Source: Amia ocellicauda
Taxonomy: Eukaryota > Chordata > Actinopteri > Amiiformes > Amiidae
Direction: 5' to 3'
NCBI RefSeq assembly: GCF_036373705.1
Contig: NC_089866.1
Coordinates: 25,475,001-25,539,000, forward strand
Length of the DNA stretch: 64,000 bases
Every line of letters begins with the position of its first letter. The stretch's first letter is position 1. The translations under genes were made by a program, and so were the position numbers. This document shows, one piece after another, positions 12,501 through 24,120 of the stretch. The notes beneath the pieces are model-generated. The model was not told the DNA's origin. It worked only from the letters and a program-made list of their open reading frames with translations, and ran no database searches.

Positions 12501-15500
12501 CAGCTGGAGCATTTACACTAATTAATAACACTTGTTAGTATGTGTAATGCGTGTACTGTCATGGTAATGGCATCTTCTCTTTGGGTTCAGTTAAGGCCAC
12601 AGACACTCAGAAATAAATCTTGGAGGCTAATCTTCAGATACATCTCAATTAAGCAATTTATATGCACCATTACAATAGATCTGATGTCATTAGCTTGGCA
12701 CAAAGTGGCAGCAGTGTTGGGCTATTACTTGCTCCCTCCCCCACACCTATCATAGGTTAGAGGGATGTTTTCATCTATCTGTTAGCAAGGCAGCACACTG
12801 GGGGGAAAAAAAAGGTTGGTCAACTTGCGAGTCATACAGAGGACAGTACATTCATTTTTAACCCACTTGCAATTTAAAAATGCATGTCACCACTGACTAC
12901 TTCAACAAACTTATTTTGGTCAGCCTACAACCACAGGGAGTAAGACCCTAATTACCAACATTAAATAGATTCACGAAATGGATGACTATAACAGCAGACA
13001 AGCACATTTAAAACAAGCAGCGAGACCAGGCCATCCAAATTTAAAAGTTTGCATTAGAATAGAAAGGATCTGTGAGTTCTGGCTTTAAGTTCTGGCCAAT
13101 ATAATGATCTAAAGCATGCATATTTTTAGAAACGTATGGTTTAAATTTGTGCTCATCACTAAACCATGCAATTAATTCATGCTTCCTGCATCTTCTACTG
13201 CCCTGGTGTACAAAAGCATTTCTCATAGACTCCAACCAAATATCTGTATAACATTCAGCAAAAATGGGACTTCACAATAAAGTACAATTAGAGCTTAAAA
13301 TACAACTCCCACCCTGTCTTCCAATCCAACAGGGCATCTAAAATTGTTTGTTTATTCATGTTTGTCTACGAACATTTGTATAGCTAAAGACCCCGTAACA
13401 GTGCTCGTTTTCATATAGAATTGCTGCCAGGTCTATACAATTACAACTATATGAAACTGGAATCCTACCACAGTAATGATGAATAATATCAATCCTGCTT
13501 CCAAAAGGCTGCACCTCTTCACACCGGAAAAAGGCATAAACTCTCCCCGAAGGGCTCATAGATGTGTACTGGTTCATCCTTGGTTTAAAGGCTGTTGCAA
13601 ATAAAGTGATGAAGAACTACTCATAAAAAGCTGATTTTCACAGGAATCTTAATTTCAGCAAAAATCTAAAGATCCAAAGAGAACACATCACACGTAAAGG
13701 TTATTGGCAGTAAATAAAAATAAGTTGCAAAACAATTCATTTTCACACTACAGCACATTTGCAAGAGATCATTACATCTAAGGTTCCACTGTATACACTT
13801 GATCTTTGGAGTAAATTTTGCAACCAGATTGATTGTGTTAAAATTGAAGGAACATGGGCCAAATGACACCTCTCATTCTTAACCACTTCTATCCCTGCTT
13901 AGAAAGACACCATGGTGTAATGCCACTAAGGCTCTTGCACTCGCCAAGCCTGCAAACACATTGGCGATACAGGAGCTATTGATATCCATGTCACTCCATA
14001 TCAGAGGGCAGGGGTGAAAAAATAAATAAATTCTGGCAGGAGAATTAGAATCAGATTTTAAAAACTGAAATTAAAATGCTCCTCCCCACCACCCAACTGA
14101 ACTATTTATTCTTCAACTAATGTAAAGTGTAATTTTTCAGTTGTGTTCTTACTCAAAGGCTGAACGGCAGCCTGTGCAGAAGAATAGAGCGAGTGGTGAG
14201 CCGATTGCTGTATACTGAATCACCAGCGGTTCCCTTTATATCAAGAGGGGCACCCGCTGCTCCTCTCGAAGATTAGGCAAGAGCAATAAATAGAGCCTGT
14301 GTTCAGGGCTGCACTGAGGGTCTCTCACAAAATATTTTCTGGAATCCAGTCTGTACTTTCCAGTAATAAACACAATGACTACTGTAAGACGCACACAAAC
14401 ATAAAACAGAAAGGTAAGTGGGAGGGGAGTACTAGAAGGTCAATCACTGTGGATATCACAGTCTGTTGTCCGCAGGGTCCCTGAATTGGAAAATGGCCTT
14501 CATCTAGTTTGAAGAATGCCAGTACTGCAGGCTCTTGCTACACTTCTGCAGTTTTGTGATGTGTAGCGTAAATAAAGATACTGGAGCTTTTGAACAGAAA
14601 AACTTAGGAAGGACTTATAGGTTTGGGAACTTGTCTTCTAGCCACTGTCTCATTGTTGGAAAAACCCTCCTGTGAATAACAGAAGAGCATTTCCAAAGAA
14701 TTACCAACATATTGGCTTACAAAAGGCAGGTGCAATGTCGTCCAAGTGCCCCCTACTAAGGTATGATAGCTCCACCATTAGGGCTTTAGGGGATCCCTGT
14801 TGAGTGACTGCATACTGGGCTTGGAGACCAGATTATGGGGGGCCCTACTATGGAGGGCTTGGCTCAGTAGACCGCCGAGCACGAGCAGGAACCATCTCAG
14901 AGGAATGTCCCCTGCCTGAACTCCTTAATCCCCTGGTCCAGCAAACTCCAGTAATACAGCCGACCTGGGGCAGCAGTTTAAGCAGCTTTCTCTCTAATTA
15001 GAACACCCCTTGGCCACCTGTCCGTGTAAAACAGGCCGATGCGGATAGGAGGCAGATCAGTGGCTGAGCTGCTATTAGTAGGGAAGTGAGCATCCACCAC
15101 ATCTGCTATAGAGATTTATTTATTTAATTCCCCCCAACATTATTAATCAATTACTTCCTCTAATACCGACCCCCTTCAGACACCAGGGGTTACAGTGAAT
15201 GCAGCTTACCATCAAGGTCTATAGACCAGCATGGGAAACAGGATGACGGCCTCCCTGTACAGATCATGCACCCAGAACCAAAGCACCAGCAGAGCTAAGA
15301 GGGAAGAGAGGCATTGAGACATAGGAATGACATATCCCCAACTATTAAAATTGCAGTCTCCAATGCACCTGATAAGACAATAGCAAAACACTACTCTGGC
15401 ATTTCCCCCCCTCCCCCCCCACACATTGTGCAGCACGTTATGGGGAATCCTGCTGGGAGCTGACTAATGAAAGTCAAACTACACATCTCTGCTCTGAAAG

Positions 15501-18500
15501 GAAGTGAACTTGCGCTCCAAGTTGGTCTTTATAGATGCAGCCATATTGGGGCCCTCAGGGGCAGTGTTAAAAGCAAGACAGCACTTCCTTCATAGCAATG
15601 CTTACTGTGGCGCTACAGCAATGTGTGTCTTGCGTTGCCACCCCAGAGATGCCTGCAATTGAGTGCCTGACTGTTGTTCACCTGTAGTTCTTTGAAAGGT
15701 TGTGCTGGCTGTTTTTGTTTAAAATACAAATACATGTACATGTAATACATGTTTACATGTTGACTGCTCTTTAATACCCACTCTCCTTTCGTAAGAGTGG
15801 GAGAAAGCTAGAAACTGCCCAAAGATTGTTTTTCAACCTTGAACAGTGTTGGCACTGAGTGCAGCAGTGGGGTCACTTCAACAGGGGAAAAGTGTTTTGA
15901 CTTTACTTTTGCTAACAATTTACAGGATTTCCACCAACAGACTTCAGTCTAAGAACCACAAAAAACACCTAATGGAGGGGGGCTATTCATTACCTTGAGG
16001 CATGTTTCTATTCACTGGAAATTCCTGGATCACTAAAGCCCCATTAGCACATTTTGAAGAGCAGATAGAATGTAAAATGTCAGGTCACTGGAGTATCAAA
16101 GGGGAATTTGCCTGCTCCTGATGCACACGATGCCTGGTTTTAAAAATAGCAATGGAGTTTGTCAGTTGGTCCCTTTTGCCCAAATGTTGACATCCAGTGA
16201 GGATATACATTCTACAATCCAAGACCATGTGCCAAATGAAACCGATACAGGAGGAATTGTCCGATTGCAGTCATCAACCCATCCCTCAGGTGACTGAAGC
16301 TCTAGTGTTCCAAATATCCAGCTGATATTATTCCTCTACCCTTAATGGATGCTGTAGTCCCTATATAGGGTCTGCCAGCTAGAAGGCAGATTTTTTGGGG
16401 GGAGGCATAGAAAGCCATTCACCCTGTCTGCCCCCTCTCCCTCTCCCTCTACCTGCCTTTCAAATCTCCACATGCACAGATCTAGGCCAGTTTCCCCTTA
16501 CAGTATGGACAGGTTTATCTCCATTCATGTAAAACTGGTGGAGCCCCCATCATATATAACTTGATTCATCACACTGTACCAAGCACAAATGAGCCAAGTA
16601 AAGCAGGTTAATGTTTGCACCCAGGTACACATTTTAATACAGTAGTAAACATTTGAAACTCTTGTATTGTGTTTATTCATTTAATTAATTACCAGACTTT
16701 TCCTGAACACTGGAGAAAGCTTTGTCATGGATCGACCACAGCTAGGAATAAGCACCAGTGTCATTTGCCCCAACCACTCCTCCCACCCCCCCCCCCTCTC
16801 CTGGATAATGATCTTGCTGCAAGCCGGCTGGGAGAAAGATTTTTCCAGGAAAGGCAATCCTTACAGCTGAACTGCACACACAGACCAAGAATCAGCTATG
16901 CTAACCATACAAGGGAACATCACAAAGCATGCCTCATGTACAATAACAGCCCCCTACCCCTTACTCCTCCTCCTTTACATAGATGGAAAGTCACAGTTAT
17001 GCGTGTTGGTGGGGCGGGGGTTGAGGGATGCTGCTACAGGGTGAAGCTCAGGACATCCCTGCTTGAAATAGGACTCTGAACACACCCTTCTATCTACAAC
17101 ACCTGAAGCGCTGTGTATATTTCCATAAGCTTGCCCATGTTGGTGCCTTTCCATGCAGTACAGGGAAAAACAAGGTAAACGCCCCAGCAATAGACACCAT
17201 AATTAACATCTAGAATAAACAATCCAAAGAAATTCACAGCCTCGAGTCAGATCATCGTTTTAAATGAATCTGCTTCACTGCATTCCAGTTTTTTTGTTTT
17301 GTGTTTTGCCCCGAAATTCCCTTTGCAACTATGAGAAGGAAGTATGCACATATGCCTTTAACAGTGTGAGTCAGTCTAGTATGCACGCTCACAGTATGTT
17401 ACTTGGACACCATTTCATTCTTCAGCTAATTTCTATTGTGTCTACAGTTTCCACAAGAGGACTAGAAAAGGAAGCACTTGTTGTAGTAAAAAAAACAAAA
17501 ATATCACCTTTGCCTTTTTAGCTTTGTCTTTAGGGACACTGAGAAATTGCAGACAATAGCCCAAACTACTAACTGCATCTTAGGAAGGCCTATATTTATA
17601 TCACTTCTAAACGGTTTGTAAATGTCTAACAGCTAACTAAATTATACTCTAACATTTATGTTGGCTTTACCAATGTGAAAAGATTCTCCTTTTTTCTCAC
17701 ATGTTGCAAGTAAAGTAGGACAATGAGGTGCATTACCCCTGTATATACTGTGTGGGTGAGGATGTGGGCTTAATGCAAACTATTTAATTAAATGGAAAAG
17801 ATAGCTTAACAGCACATCTGGGGGGACAGAGAATCAATGGCCATTTTTAAACCACTGGTAATATCAAATTACAGTGCGGTGATAATTCACTAAACCCCTT
17901 CCATAGTCCCTGTCCTTGAGGGACCGGATAAAGATCCCCAATTCCCACATTAAAAAAAAAAGGATATTCATAAATAAACCTTATGCCAAAAATCCCTGGT
18001 ATGACAATTAACTACTTCAGTTCCAACCTGTTAAGGTGGGGAGGGAGGATTCTGACGGGATGCTTTTACAATTTAGTCTGAATTTTGAAGTTATATTGGA
18101 GAAGATCGTGAAAATGTTTGCTCGATTAAAGAAAAAATTTAACAGAATTCAAATTCCATCAGGACATTCTTATAGCGCCGAGGGTCAGGTGGCTCAAGAG
18201 TTCTTCGACTTAAAGGCAATCTTCTTTGATAACAGTGCAGAATTACTGCCCAGCAGAAGCATAAGTGATTTCAAGCTCATTTTACATGTCAATGGGTACC
18301 AGCCACACAGAGCCCAGAATGCTTTGTTCTACCATTTTAAGCAGCAATAAAAAGCTCAGACAGTCTGGAGAACAAAAACTCAGGGCCTATGGTCACAGGC
18401 AATCAAATACCCTTATAATAAAATACATGTTAATAGTTAATATTTACAGTTAATAAGTTACACTAGGCCAGGCTTTGCATATGCCATGCTGGAAATCAAA

Positions 18501-21500
18501 GGCCAGCTAACAAGCAGTTAAAACAGTCCTGTACACATTAAGCCTGCAAAAAACCCACTAGAGTTTCTTCACTGATCCCATTAACAGAATAGCACCTCTG
18601 TGCACTGTAATAGGCTTCCCAGCAACATTAGCAGGATTACTATAATGTACCTTGTCCTGATGTTGTTTCTTCTGTTCTTAAGATCAAAGTCCCATTGCAT
18701 GTCAATTTGTTTTACCTCAGCTTTAGTCGAATATGAATGTAATGCTTTATACATTGACCAGTAGGCTCAATCATTACCCATCTGAACACACCACCGCACA
18801 GCTTTTCTGCCAGTGCTGAAGCGCCATAAAGAGACCAAGAGCAATGCAGTTAAAGTACAGCAATTTAATTCCCAACCTGAACAATGCAATCATCTTTCCT
18901 TCAGGTTGAGTCTGCTCAGATGTCACCATTGATAAGCTGCACATTAATATGATCCCTCTGTATTAAACCTTCCAGTTTCCCCACTGCATTTTGCATCCCT
19001 TTCGAGGAACAAACAGCAGAACTCCTGCGAGGACGAGATCAACTTGGCACCAGATTTCAAACGAGAGAGAAAACTGCCCTGCAAGGCAGATAAATGTGTA
19101 ACAGAGGTATGCAGATTAATACTCAAAGAAAATCTAAAATAAAAACAGCACAAAGAAAAAAGAAACTGTAGGATTTTGTGAATTTGTGAAGACAGTGAAA
19201 GTTTGTGCTTTTGTAGATGTCCTTGCAAAAAAATACCTGGAAATTAATTCAGATTTTGTTCCAAGTTTAAGTGAACCATGTTACCATGTGTGCAATAAAA
19301 TGTAGTAACTAGTGGCTTTTTAGGCCTACTTCTACACAATATTTTAATCTTTGCTTCCAATCTCAAAAACAAAAAAAAGTCATAAATGAGATGTCTTGAA
19401 GATTAAACAAATTGTAAAACCTTCTGATTCGATTCCTCTCACAAAAAAAGAAAAATCTCAAAGCAATTCCTCTTTCTATCTGGGAGTTGCAGTAATCAGG
19501 GCTTGCAAACATCTGATTTTAAAACAGCAGAACCTCTTCTCTGGGAATGGAGCAAAGCATGCAGGGATATACGGCAAAGTCTTACTGTGCTTTAGAATGA
19601 CTCATCCCTCAATCTGAGCGAAAGAAGAGGACATTCTGTTCAATTCTGAAAGCCGCTAAGCTTCGCAAGCTGTTATAATACAACACAGATGAAAGCATAA
19701 GGGGAGATTTTTGTATTTATTTTTTCTATCCAAGGTAATAAAATGATCCTTGATCCCAGTGTTAAAATACTCTATGCCCTTAAAGAAGACCAAAATACCA
19801 AGGGAGTTCTAATATCTTAATTTTCCACATTCTGCACGTAAATGGACCTTTCCCTTCCCATCAATGCTTTATAGATACGATTCCACAACTGAAGAGTCAT
19901 CCCCCTTCACCATTTATCCCAAGCACTGATTACTGATAAAAGTACATCAGTCACTTCACAAAGCAAGAAGACAGAACTTACAACAAAAAAACTGGACAAA
20001 TGGCTTTCCATCAGGTCCACTCAATCAGCCTAGACTGGTGGATGGCAGCAAATGACTGAGTGGGGACAAAGGAGAGATATCTATAGTAAAAACTGTATCC
20101 ATTAAAGGAAACACGGAGTCATATCACCCAGATGGTGGCATAAATGTATAGGCTTCACTTCTCTGCCAATTCCTTTCAATGTAGCTAACCTCTGCAATAT
20201 ATAACTATTTAATTCTAGAAGAAAAAACAAAAGAGTCAAATGAGGGGGTTTCCTGACTAAACTATAGATTCTAGGTCACTAGAACATGCATTGATCGTGG
20301 TTGGGTTCAATTCCAACTTCCTTGTTTTTCCCCAGACCCATTCCAAATTCCAATTCACTGTACTGGAGTTGTAATTTCATTGACAAAGGAATTACAAACT
20401 TAACTGGAATGGAAATACTGGAATTGACCCCAACCCTGGTGCAGAAATAATGTCCCAGAACTGGCTGGAATGTAGGCTGTCACCTTACAAATATGCTTCT
20501 GTAAAGCCATGCCTTTACAAGTCAACAAATACATCCAGTTTAAGAAAGTACACCATCGAAGATTATGTACTGTTGCAACTTGCTCATCCACACACATTAC
20601 ACGTTAGTAAAATGACAAGGAGCTGGCATACAAATGCATCCCACACTGCCCTCTGTGCCACATAAGGCATCTGATTAGGAGAGCTTCAATCCATGCACAG
20701 AAACAATACAGACAATTACTACAAGCATGTTGATACTACAACTAAAAAGAACCAGTCAACTGCAGCTTCTAACATTGACATTACAGGATAATCAAAATTC
20801 AATGTGCAATCAGAGTCATTGGGTGTAATGGAAAGATTATATTACAATGATATTTAAACAATTCTATGTCCTGGCTTGTAGAATCTCCAGCACCAAATGT
20901 TCACTGGCTCGAATCACAAGGCATAAAATCAGCAAATTTACAATTGTTGGAGATACTCTATTGAACAGTATTTTGGCATAGAAGTCTTAATTTCAAATGA
21001 AGATACGGTGTGTTCTTACACGATCCATTTCTGTACAGGCAGCTCAGCACCAAATGTCAGGTACTAAATCATGTGTGCAATGCATCTTTCAGACATGCTT
21101 TAAACTTAAGTTATTTGCAGCACGTTTCCAAAGTCGTGGTCTATTTTCACAATCTATATTTTGTGTAGTTCACTGGGAGCAATAATTAGGCTATTTGGTG
21201 ACTGGTAGTATCGTTCATGATTGAAGATTTGCTCTTGAGTTTAATTTGTATTTGTTAGGCTCTACAAATATAAAATGACACATAAGTTTGCGAGTGTTAT
21301 ATATAACGAGTATATAAAAATACGTGATCTATTGACAAACATGGCTGCGCCCATGCTTGACCATTCTGACCTTAAGAAGGCGACCGACTACCGGGAATGT
21401 CCTTAAATAACCACACGGCCGGTTTTAAAGCTTTGCAATGTCGGTACGAGCAAGCTAAACAATTGTAAGTGTAGTTAAGAGAGTACTACACAATGATACA

Positions 21501-22609
21501 GATGCAAAACTACATTATAAGCACAAGACTTCCTATTGGCCTTTACCACACATATCGTCCTGCGTAGATGAGGTACAATTGTAATAAAACATTTACACAC
21601 AAACGTAAACATTTTACATATGTAGAATAACGACGTTAGCTAATGAAAACCACAGACGTAGCTTTTTGCTTCAGACTTTTTACACACTTTATGAATGTTG
21701 AATACAAAACAGGTAGACCATTTAAATGGTCTAGGCATACACATTGTGGCCACTACTCGTACTGCTGCTACTAGGAACAAGCTCTCTCTTTCTAGGTAAA
21801 AGGTCACGACCACCAAACCCGGGATAATATTTTTCAGCATAAAACAAAACTCAGTATTCAAAGTACGAAAAACGCAAATGATCACAATTCCCATGCATTG
21901 GAAATGCGATCTGCGGACTTACATAACACATTTAGACGTGTGATCGTGGGTTGACACAAGACAAATGAGGTTCAACTTTAGACTGCTCATGCAGATGCAG
22001 CTCTAAAAGCGGCTTTTCGTTTGAATGTCGAAGTACTAGATGTCAACCATAATGTTTTTGAAGATGCATGTAGGGGGAAGCATCTGCCCGGTTGATGGAT
22101 TGAGTGTCGCTTTGTAATGTACCGCCACATGCTGACACCAGGGCATGCAGTTCAAGTCACGATACACAGAATGGCTTTGCAATTAATAATACATTGTGGT
22201 TTGCATGAATATGCATTCATCCGGAATGTGGGGAACCGAAAAGATGTCTGATCTAAATACTGCAACGATATGCATTTCATAACGACGTACCTACCTGGTC
22301 TGCTTGCTTACGGGTCTTCCAGACAAGACAAGGTTGTTTGATTGTGGTCCTTCTTCCAAATATCATCATCATCATCGTTATTATTAAAAGTTAAAGAGTG
22401 CACTTACCCAAGACATCGGCGGATCTGTGTCGAGCTATGAAGCAGGCGTCATCGCCGTAGCACATGCCTTTCTTCAAAATCCCCTTCCGAAAATCTTTCC
22501 CGAAGCCGCAGCTTGCCGTCACTAGGCTGTAATCCCGGCTATCGGTTTGGGAAAGTCCGCCCAGGACAGCCCTGGCAACCAGTCTGCCATAGGAGAGTAC
22601 GGAGAACAT
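4581..22609 (-). CDS. PPTC7: PPTC7, PP2C-family mitochondrial protein phosphatase (6 coding exons, joined)
   Basis: This is a metal-dependent Ser/Thr phosphatase of the PPM/PP2C family. In mammals it acts at or in mitochondria, is linked to coenzyme Q biosynthesis, and restrains BNIP3/NIX mitophagy. The join of 22609-22408, 12460-12281, 8565-8367, 5599-5476, 5067-4938 and 4639-4581 is 894 nt, or 297 aa, with all phases matching and GT-AG borders. Human PPTC7 is about 304 aa; the difference fits loss of a Gly-rich insert near residue 25. PP2C motifs are clear: GDDACF (52-57), VADGVGGW with metal-binding Asp near 71, [20 protein letters not shown], and [10 protein letters not shown] near the C terminus. 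The protein ends VAEYTD. The start is the Met of [18 protein letters not shown], an Arg-containing amphipathic N terminus that fits a mitochondrial targeting signal. It is head-to-head with TCTN1. Exon-intron structure and synteny make orthology near certain. Confidence 0.98.
4938..5067 (-). CDS. PPTC7: PPTC7 coding exon 5
   Basis: 130 nt, phase 0 to 1, between a GTTGCAG acceptor and a GTAAGC donor. Encodes [20 protein letters not shown] and on to [11 protein letters not shown]. Confidence 0.98.
5068..5475 (-). other. PPTC7 intron 4
   Basis: 408-bp GT-AG intron, AT-rich, with no repeat or ORF of note. Confidence 0.9.
5476..5599 (-). CDS. PPTC7: PPTC7 coding exon 4
   Basis: 124 nt, entering in phase 2 and leaving in phase 0. 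Encodes [20 protein letters not shown] followed by [20 protein letters not shown]. It includes the conserved PP2C ATDGLFD motif. Confidence 0.98.
5600..8366 (-). other. PPTC7 intron 3
   Basis: 2.8-kb intron. It holds a short imperfect tandem repeat of a GTGGAAAGAG-like unit at about 6471-6513 and a T-rich tract at 7720-7741. Several open frames at 7046-7402 overlap in a GC-richer patch on both strands and have no recognisable protein similarity. Confidence 0.85.
6471..6513. repeat. Short minisatellite, about 10-bp unit
   Basis: Three to four imperfect copies of a unit close to GTGGAAAGAG, inside PPTC7 intron 3. Confidence 0.7.
8367..8565 (-). CDS. PPTC7: PPTC7 coding exon 3
   Basis: 199 nt between a GAGCAG acceptor and a GTGGGT donor. 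Encodes [20 protein letters not shown], then [20 protein letters not shown] and onward to AVLSD. It is GC-richer than its surroundings. Confidence 0.98.
8566..12280 (-). other. PPTC7 intron 2
   Basis: 3.7-kb intron with a compound TA/CATA/CA microsatellite at 9459-9563 and an A-run at about 12018-12036. Open frames running across the microsatellite on both strands are artefacts of the repeat. Confidence 0.85.
9459..9563. repeat. Compound microsatellite (A)n(TA)n(CATA)n(CA)n
   Basis: An A-run is followed by long TA, tetranucleotide CATA and CA tracts. It lies in PPTC7 intron 2. Confidence 0.97.
12281..12460 (-). CDS. PPTC7: PPTC7 coding exon 2
   Basis: 180 nt between a TTTTTGCAG acceptor and a GTGAGT donor, phase 1 to 1. 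Encodes [18 protein letters not shown] and onward to KVPLLG. It contains the first invariant PP2C metal-binding Asp. Confidence 0.98.
12461..22407 (-). other. PPTC7 intron 1
   Basis: 9.9-kb first intron. It is AT-rich and mostly unique, and holds an inverted-repeat element at 20297-20440. Open frames at 16669-17079 (136 codons) and 18036-18350 (104 codons) on the plus strand, and two consecutive ones on the minus strand at 13577-13356 and 13235-13041, have no family I recognise and no flanking splice pattern that would make them exons. Confidence 0.85.
20297..20440. repeat. Small inverted-repeat (MITE-like) element
   Basis: The left end GGTTGGGTTCAATTCC and the right end GGAATTGACCCCAACC are near-perfect inverted copies about 140 bp apart, with AT-rich 'ATTCCAATTC'-type sequence between. 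This looks like a short foldback element. Its superfamily was not determined. Confidence 0.6.
22408..22609 (-). CDS. PPTC7: PPTC7 coding exon 1
   Basis: Encodes residues 1-67 plus one base, from MFSVLSYG to SADVL. The donor GTAAGT follows at 22407. It carries the putative mitochondrial targeting region and the GDDACF motif. Upstream, a CCTA-type microsatellite lies about 25 bp from the start codon. Confidence 0.97.
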
Positions 22610-22633
22610 CCCACTACAATACAACAAGCGCCC

Positions 22634-22688
22634 ACCTACCTACCTACCTACCTGCCTACCTGCCTGCCTGCCTGCCTACCTGCCTGCC
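22634..22688. repeat. (CCTA/CCTG)n tetranucleotide microsatellite in PPTC7 5' UTR/promoter
   Basis: About 13 imperfect copies of CCTA or CCTG, ending about 25 bp upstream (in gene sense) of the PPTC7 start codon. It probably lies in the 5' UTR or at the transcription start. Length polymorphism is likely. Confidence 0.9.
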
Positions 22689-22914
22689 CTTCCCTACCCA
22701 CTCCGCGTCCTGTCTCACACTTACGGTCTCTCAACAAAACAACATGCGGTCACCCACGCGTAAAAAAAGAAAAGGAAATCAATTAATTCCCGACAGACAC
22801 AGAGGACACACGTTAAGGCTTTCCTCTTTACAGTCCGGGACGCGCAGTATAACTACAGCTCTTTAGGTTTTGGCAAATTTAGCTAAGCCGGTTCCTCCCT
22901 GGTGCTCCATCCCC

Positions 22915-22925
22915 GCCGCCATCTT
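22915..22925 (-). promoter_or_regulatory. YY1-type motif, PPTC7 promoter
   Basis: AAGATGGCGGC on the minus strand, a strong YY1 core. It lies about 310 bp upstream of the PPTC7 start codon in a GC-rich stretch. YY1 sites of this orientation often sit just downstream of TATA-less start sites. Confidence 0.6.
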
Positions 22926-23006
22926 TTCCCGTCTCACTCAAGATGATAAAACACCCGGGTTCCGGCGAGCGAGCGAAGCTCTCGGCCGGGGAGTCTTGTG
23001 ACTCCT

Positions 23007-23014
23007 TGACGTCA
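23007..23014. promoter_or_regulatory. Full CRE palindrome TGACGTCA
   Basis: A perfect cAMP-response element (CREB/ATF site) in the CpG-containing promoter of PPTC7, about 400 bp upstream of its start codon and about 1.1 kb upstream of TCTN1. Function is inferred from the motif only. Confidence 0.6.
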
Positions 23015-23810
23015 CTCGCTGTTACGCAACGGGGGTTTTCCTTAAAAGGCCATTCATCGCGGCTGCATAACCCTAATTAATAATGGAGATATGTTTATTT
23101 GAACTATTTTTGCTTTCGAAATATAATCGTTTAATATAGAGTTTTTTTTAATTGAAATCTCACATTTCCCTGAACTGCATTACAGTAATGCATTACAAAA
23201 TATAGCCTACATATTGTAATTATATAGCACACACCTTGTAAATCAGTTTACAGATTATCTGCTATATTAATGTATGGATTCAAGCTTTTTTAAACTAATA
23301 AATATAAAATAATATAAATATAACTGGGTTCATACTTTAAATATCATTGAAAAATTAACTTGGAAATTGCATAAATCATTATTAGTGAATGCAACTGTAA
23401 AGCTTCGGTTATTGCATGGATGGGAAAAAAATCGTCAATGGATTTTCTATAGCAGAATTCATCTTAAATATTAGCATGCCTAATAAACTGTGTAAATAAT
23501 TTGAATGTGATAGTTTAATAGTAATGTCATCAGTGATGTTAATCTTAAAGGGAATTGCACTATGTTACACAGTACTGTAGAATAAAAACTGATTTTTCCT
23601 TATAATTCAATGCATCATGTATTTAGTGCTCAACACATGCATAGGCCAAGAGTGTGTGTGCGAGAGAGCAAATGTTCCTGTTTATTACAAACACAGTGCT
23701 GTTTCTCAGTTCTCATTCCAATGCAAACATATGGCGTACTCGGATGACGTTACAGTGACCTCCTAAATCTTTGGAAGACACCAAGGTTGTACTCGGAGGT
23801 CATTTAAACT

Positions 23811-23884
23811 GACGCCATTGTGGCTCGGCGGGACATCAAATCATCGTGTCCTTAAATGATCCCGCTGCGGAGCCAAGATGGCGA
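23811..23884. repeat. Inverted repeat with YY1-like ends upstream of TCTN1
   Basis: The left arm (CGCCATTGTGGCTCGG) and right arm (inverse CGCCATCTTGGCTCCG) are imperfect inverted copies around a central 20 bp or so. The right arm carries AAGATGGCG at 23875-23883 and an ATG at 23878 that opens an 8-codon frame ending in TAA at 23904. That would be an upstream ORF if transcription of TCTN1 starts before it. Confidence 0.6.
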
Positions 23885-24046
23885 AAATCATATTCACATC
23901 GTAACCTTTTGTAGATATAACCTTGACCGCCTCTCTAAAAATAAAATGATAACAACATTCAAATAAAAATATTAACTTTCATTTCACGACTGTCTTGAAT
24001 TTATGAAAATAAAAATACGACTGTATTATTATCTATTTTTATTTTT

Positions 24047-24060
24047 CTACCCAGAATGCT
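24047..24060 (+). promoter_or_regulatory. ZNF143-like motif near the TCTN1 start
   Basis: CTACCCAGAATGCT resembles the core CCCAGAATGC of the ZNF143/SBS promoter motif, about 60 bp upstream of the TCTN1 start codon. Confidence 0.45.
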
Positions 24061-24068
24061 TTCAACTG

Positions 24069-24077
24069 ACTTCCGGA
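24069..24077 (-). promoter_or_regulatory. ETS motif in TCTN1 promoter
   Basis: CCGGAAGT on the minus strand (ACTTCCGGA on plus), about 45 bp upstream of ATG 24121. It is a typical element of TATA-less housekeeping and ciliary promoters. Confidence 0.5.
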
Positions 24078-24120
24078 GCGAAAAAAAGCTTAGCAACCTG
24101 TTTACGTTGAATACGAAAAA

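Larger units (their letters stand above)
22610..24120. promoter_or_regulatory. Divergent promoter interval between PPTC7 and TCTN1
   Basis: About 1.5 kb separates the two start codons, which point away from each other. The PPTC7 side (to about 23060) is GC-rich with YY1 and CRE motifs. 23060-23750 is AT-rich without features. The TCTN1 side has an inverted repeat with YY1-like ends (23811-23884), a ZNF143-like motif and an ETS motif. No TATA box is evident on either side. A ciliary RFX X-box was looked for and none was convincing. Confidence 0.65.

Noticed and set aside
16669..17079. 136-codon plus-strand open frame in PPTC7 intron 1
   Set aside because: Low-complexity Pro runs, no homologous domain, no splice signals; likely chance.
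18036..18350. 104-codon plus-strand open frame in PPTC7 intron 1
   Set aside because: No recognisable family and no promoter or splice context; likely chance.
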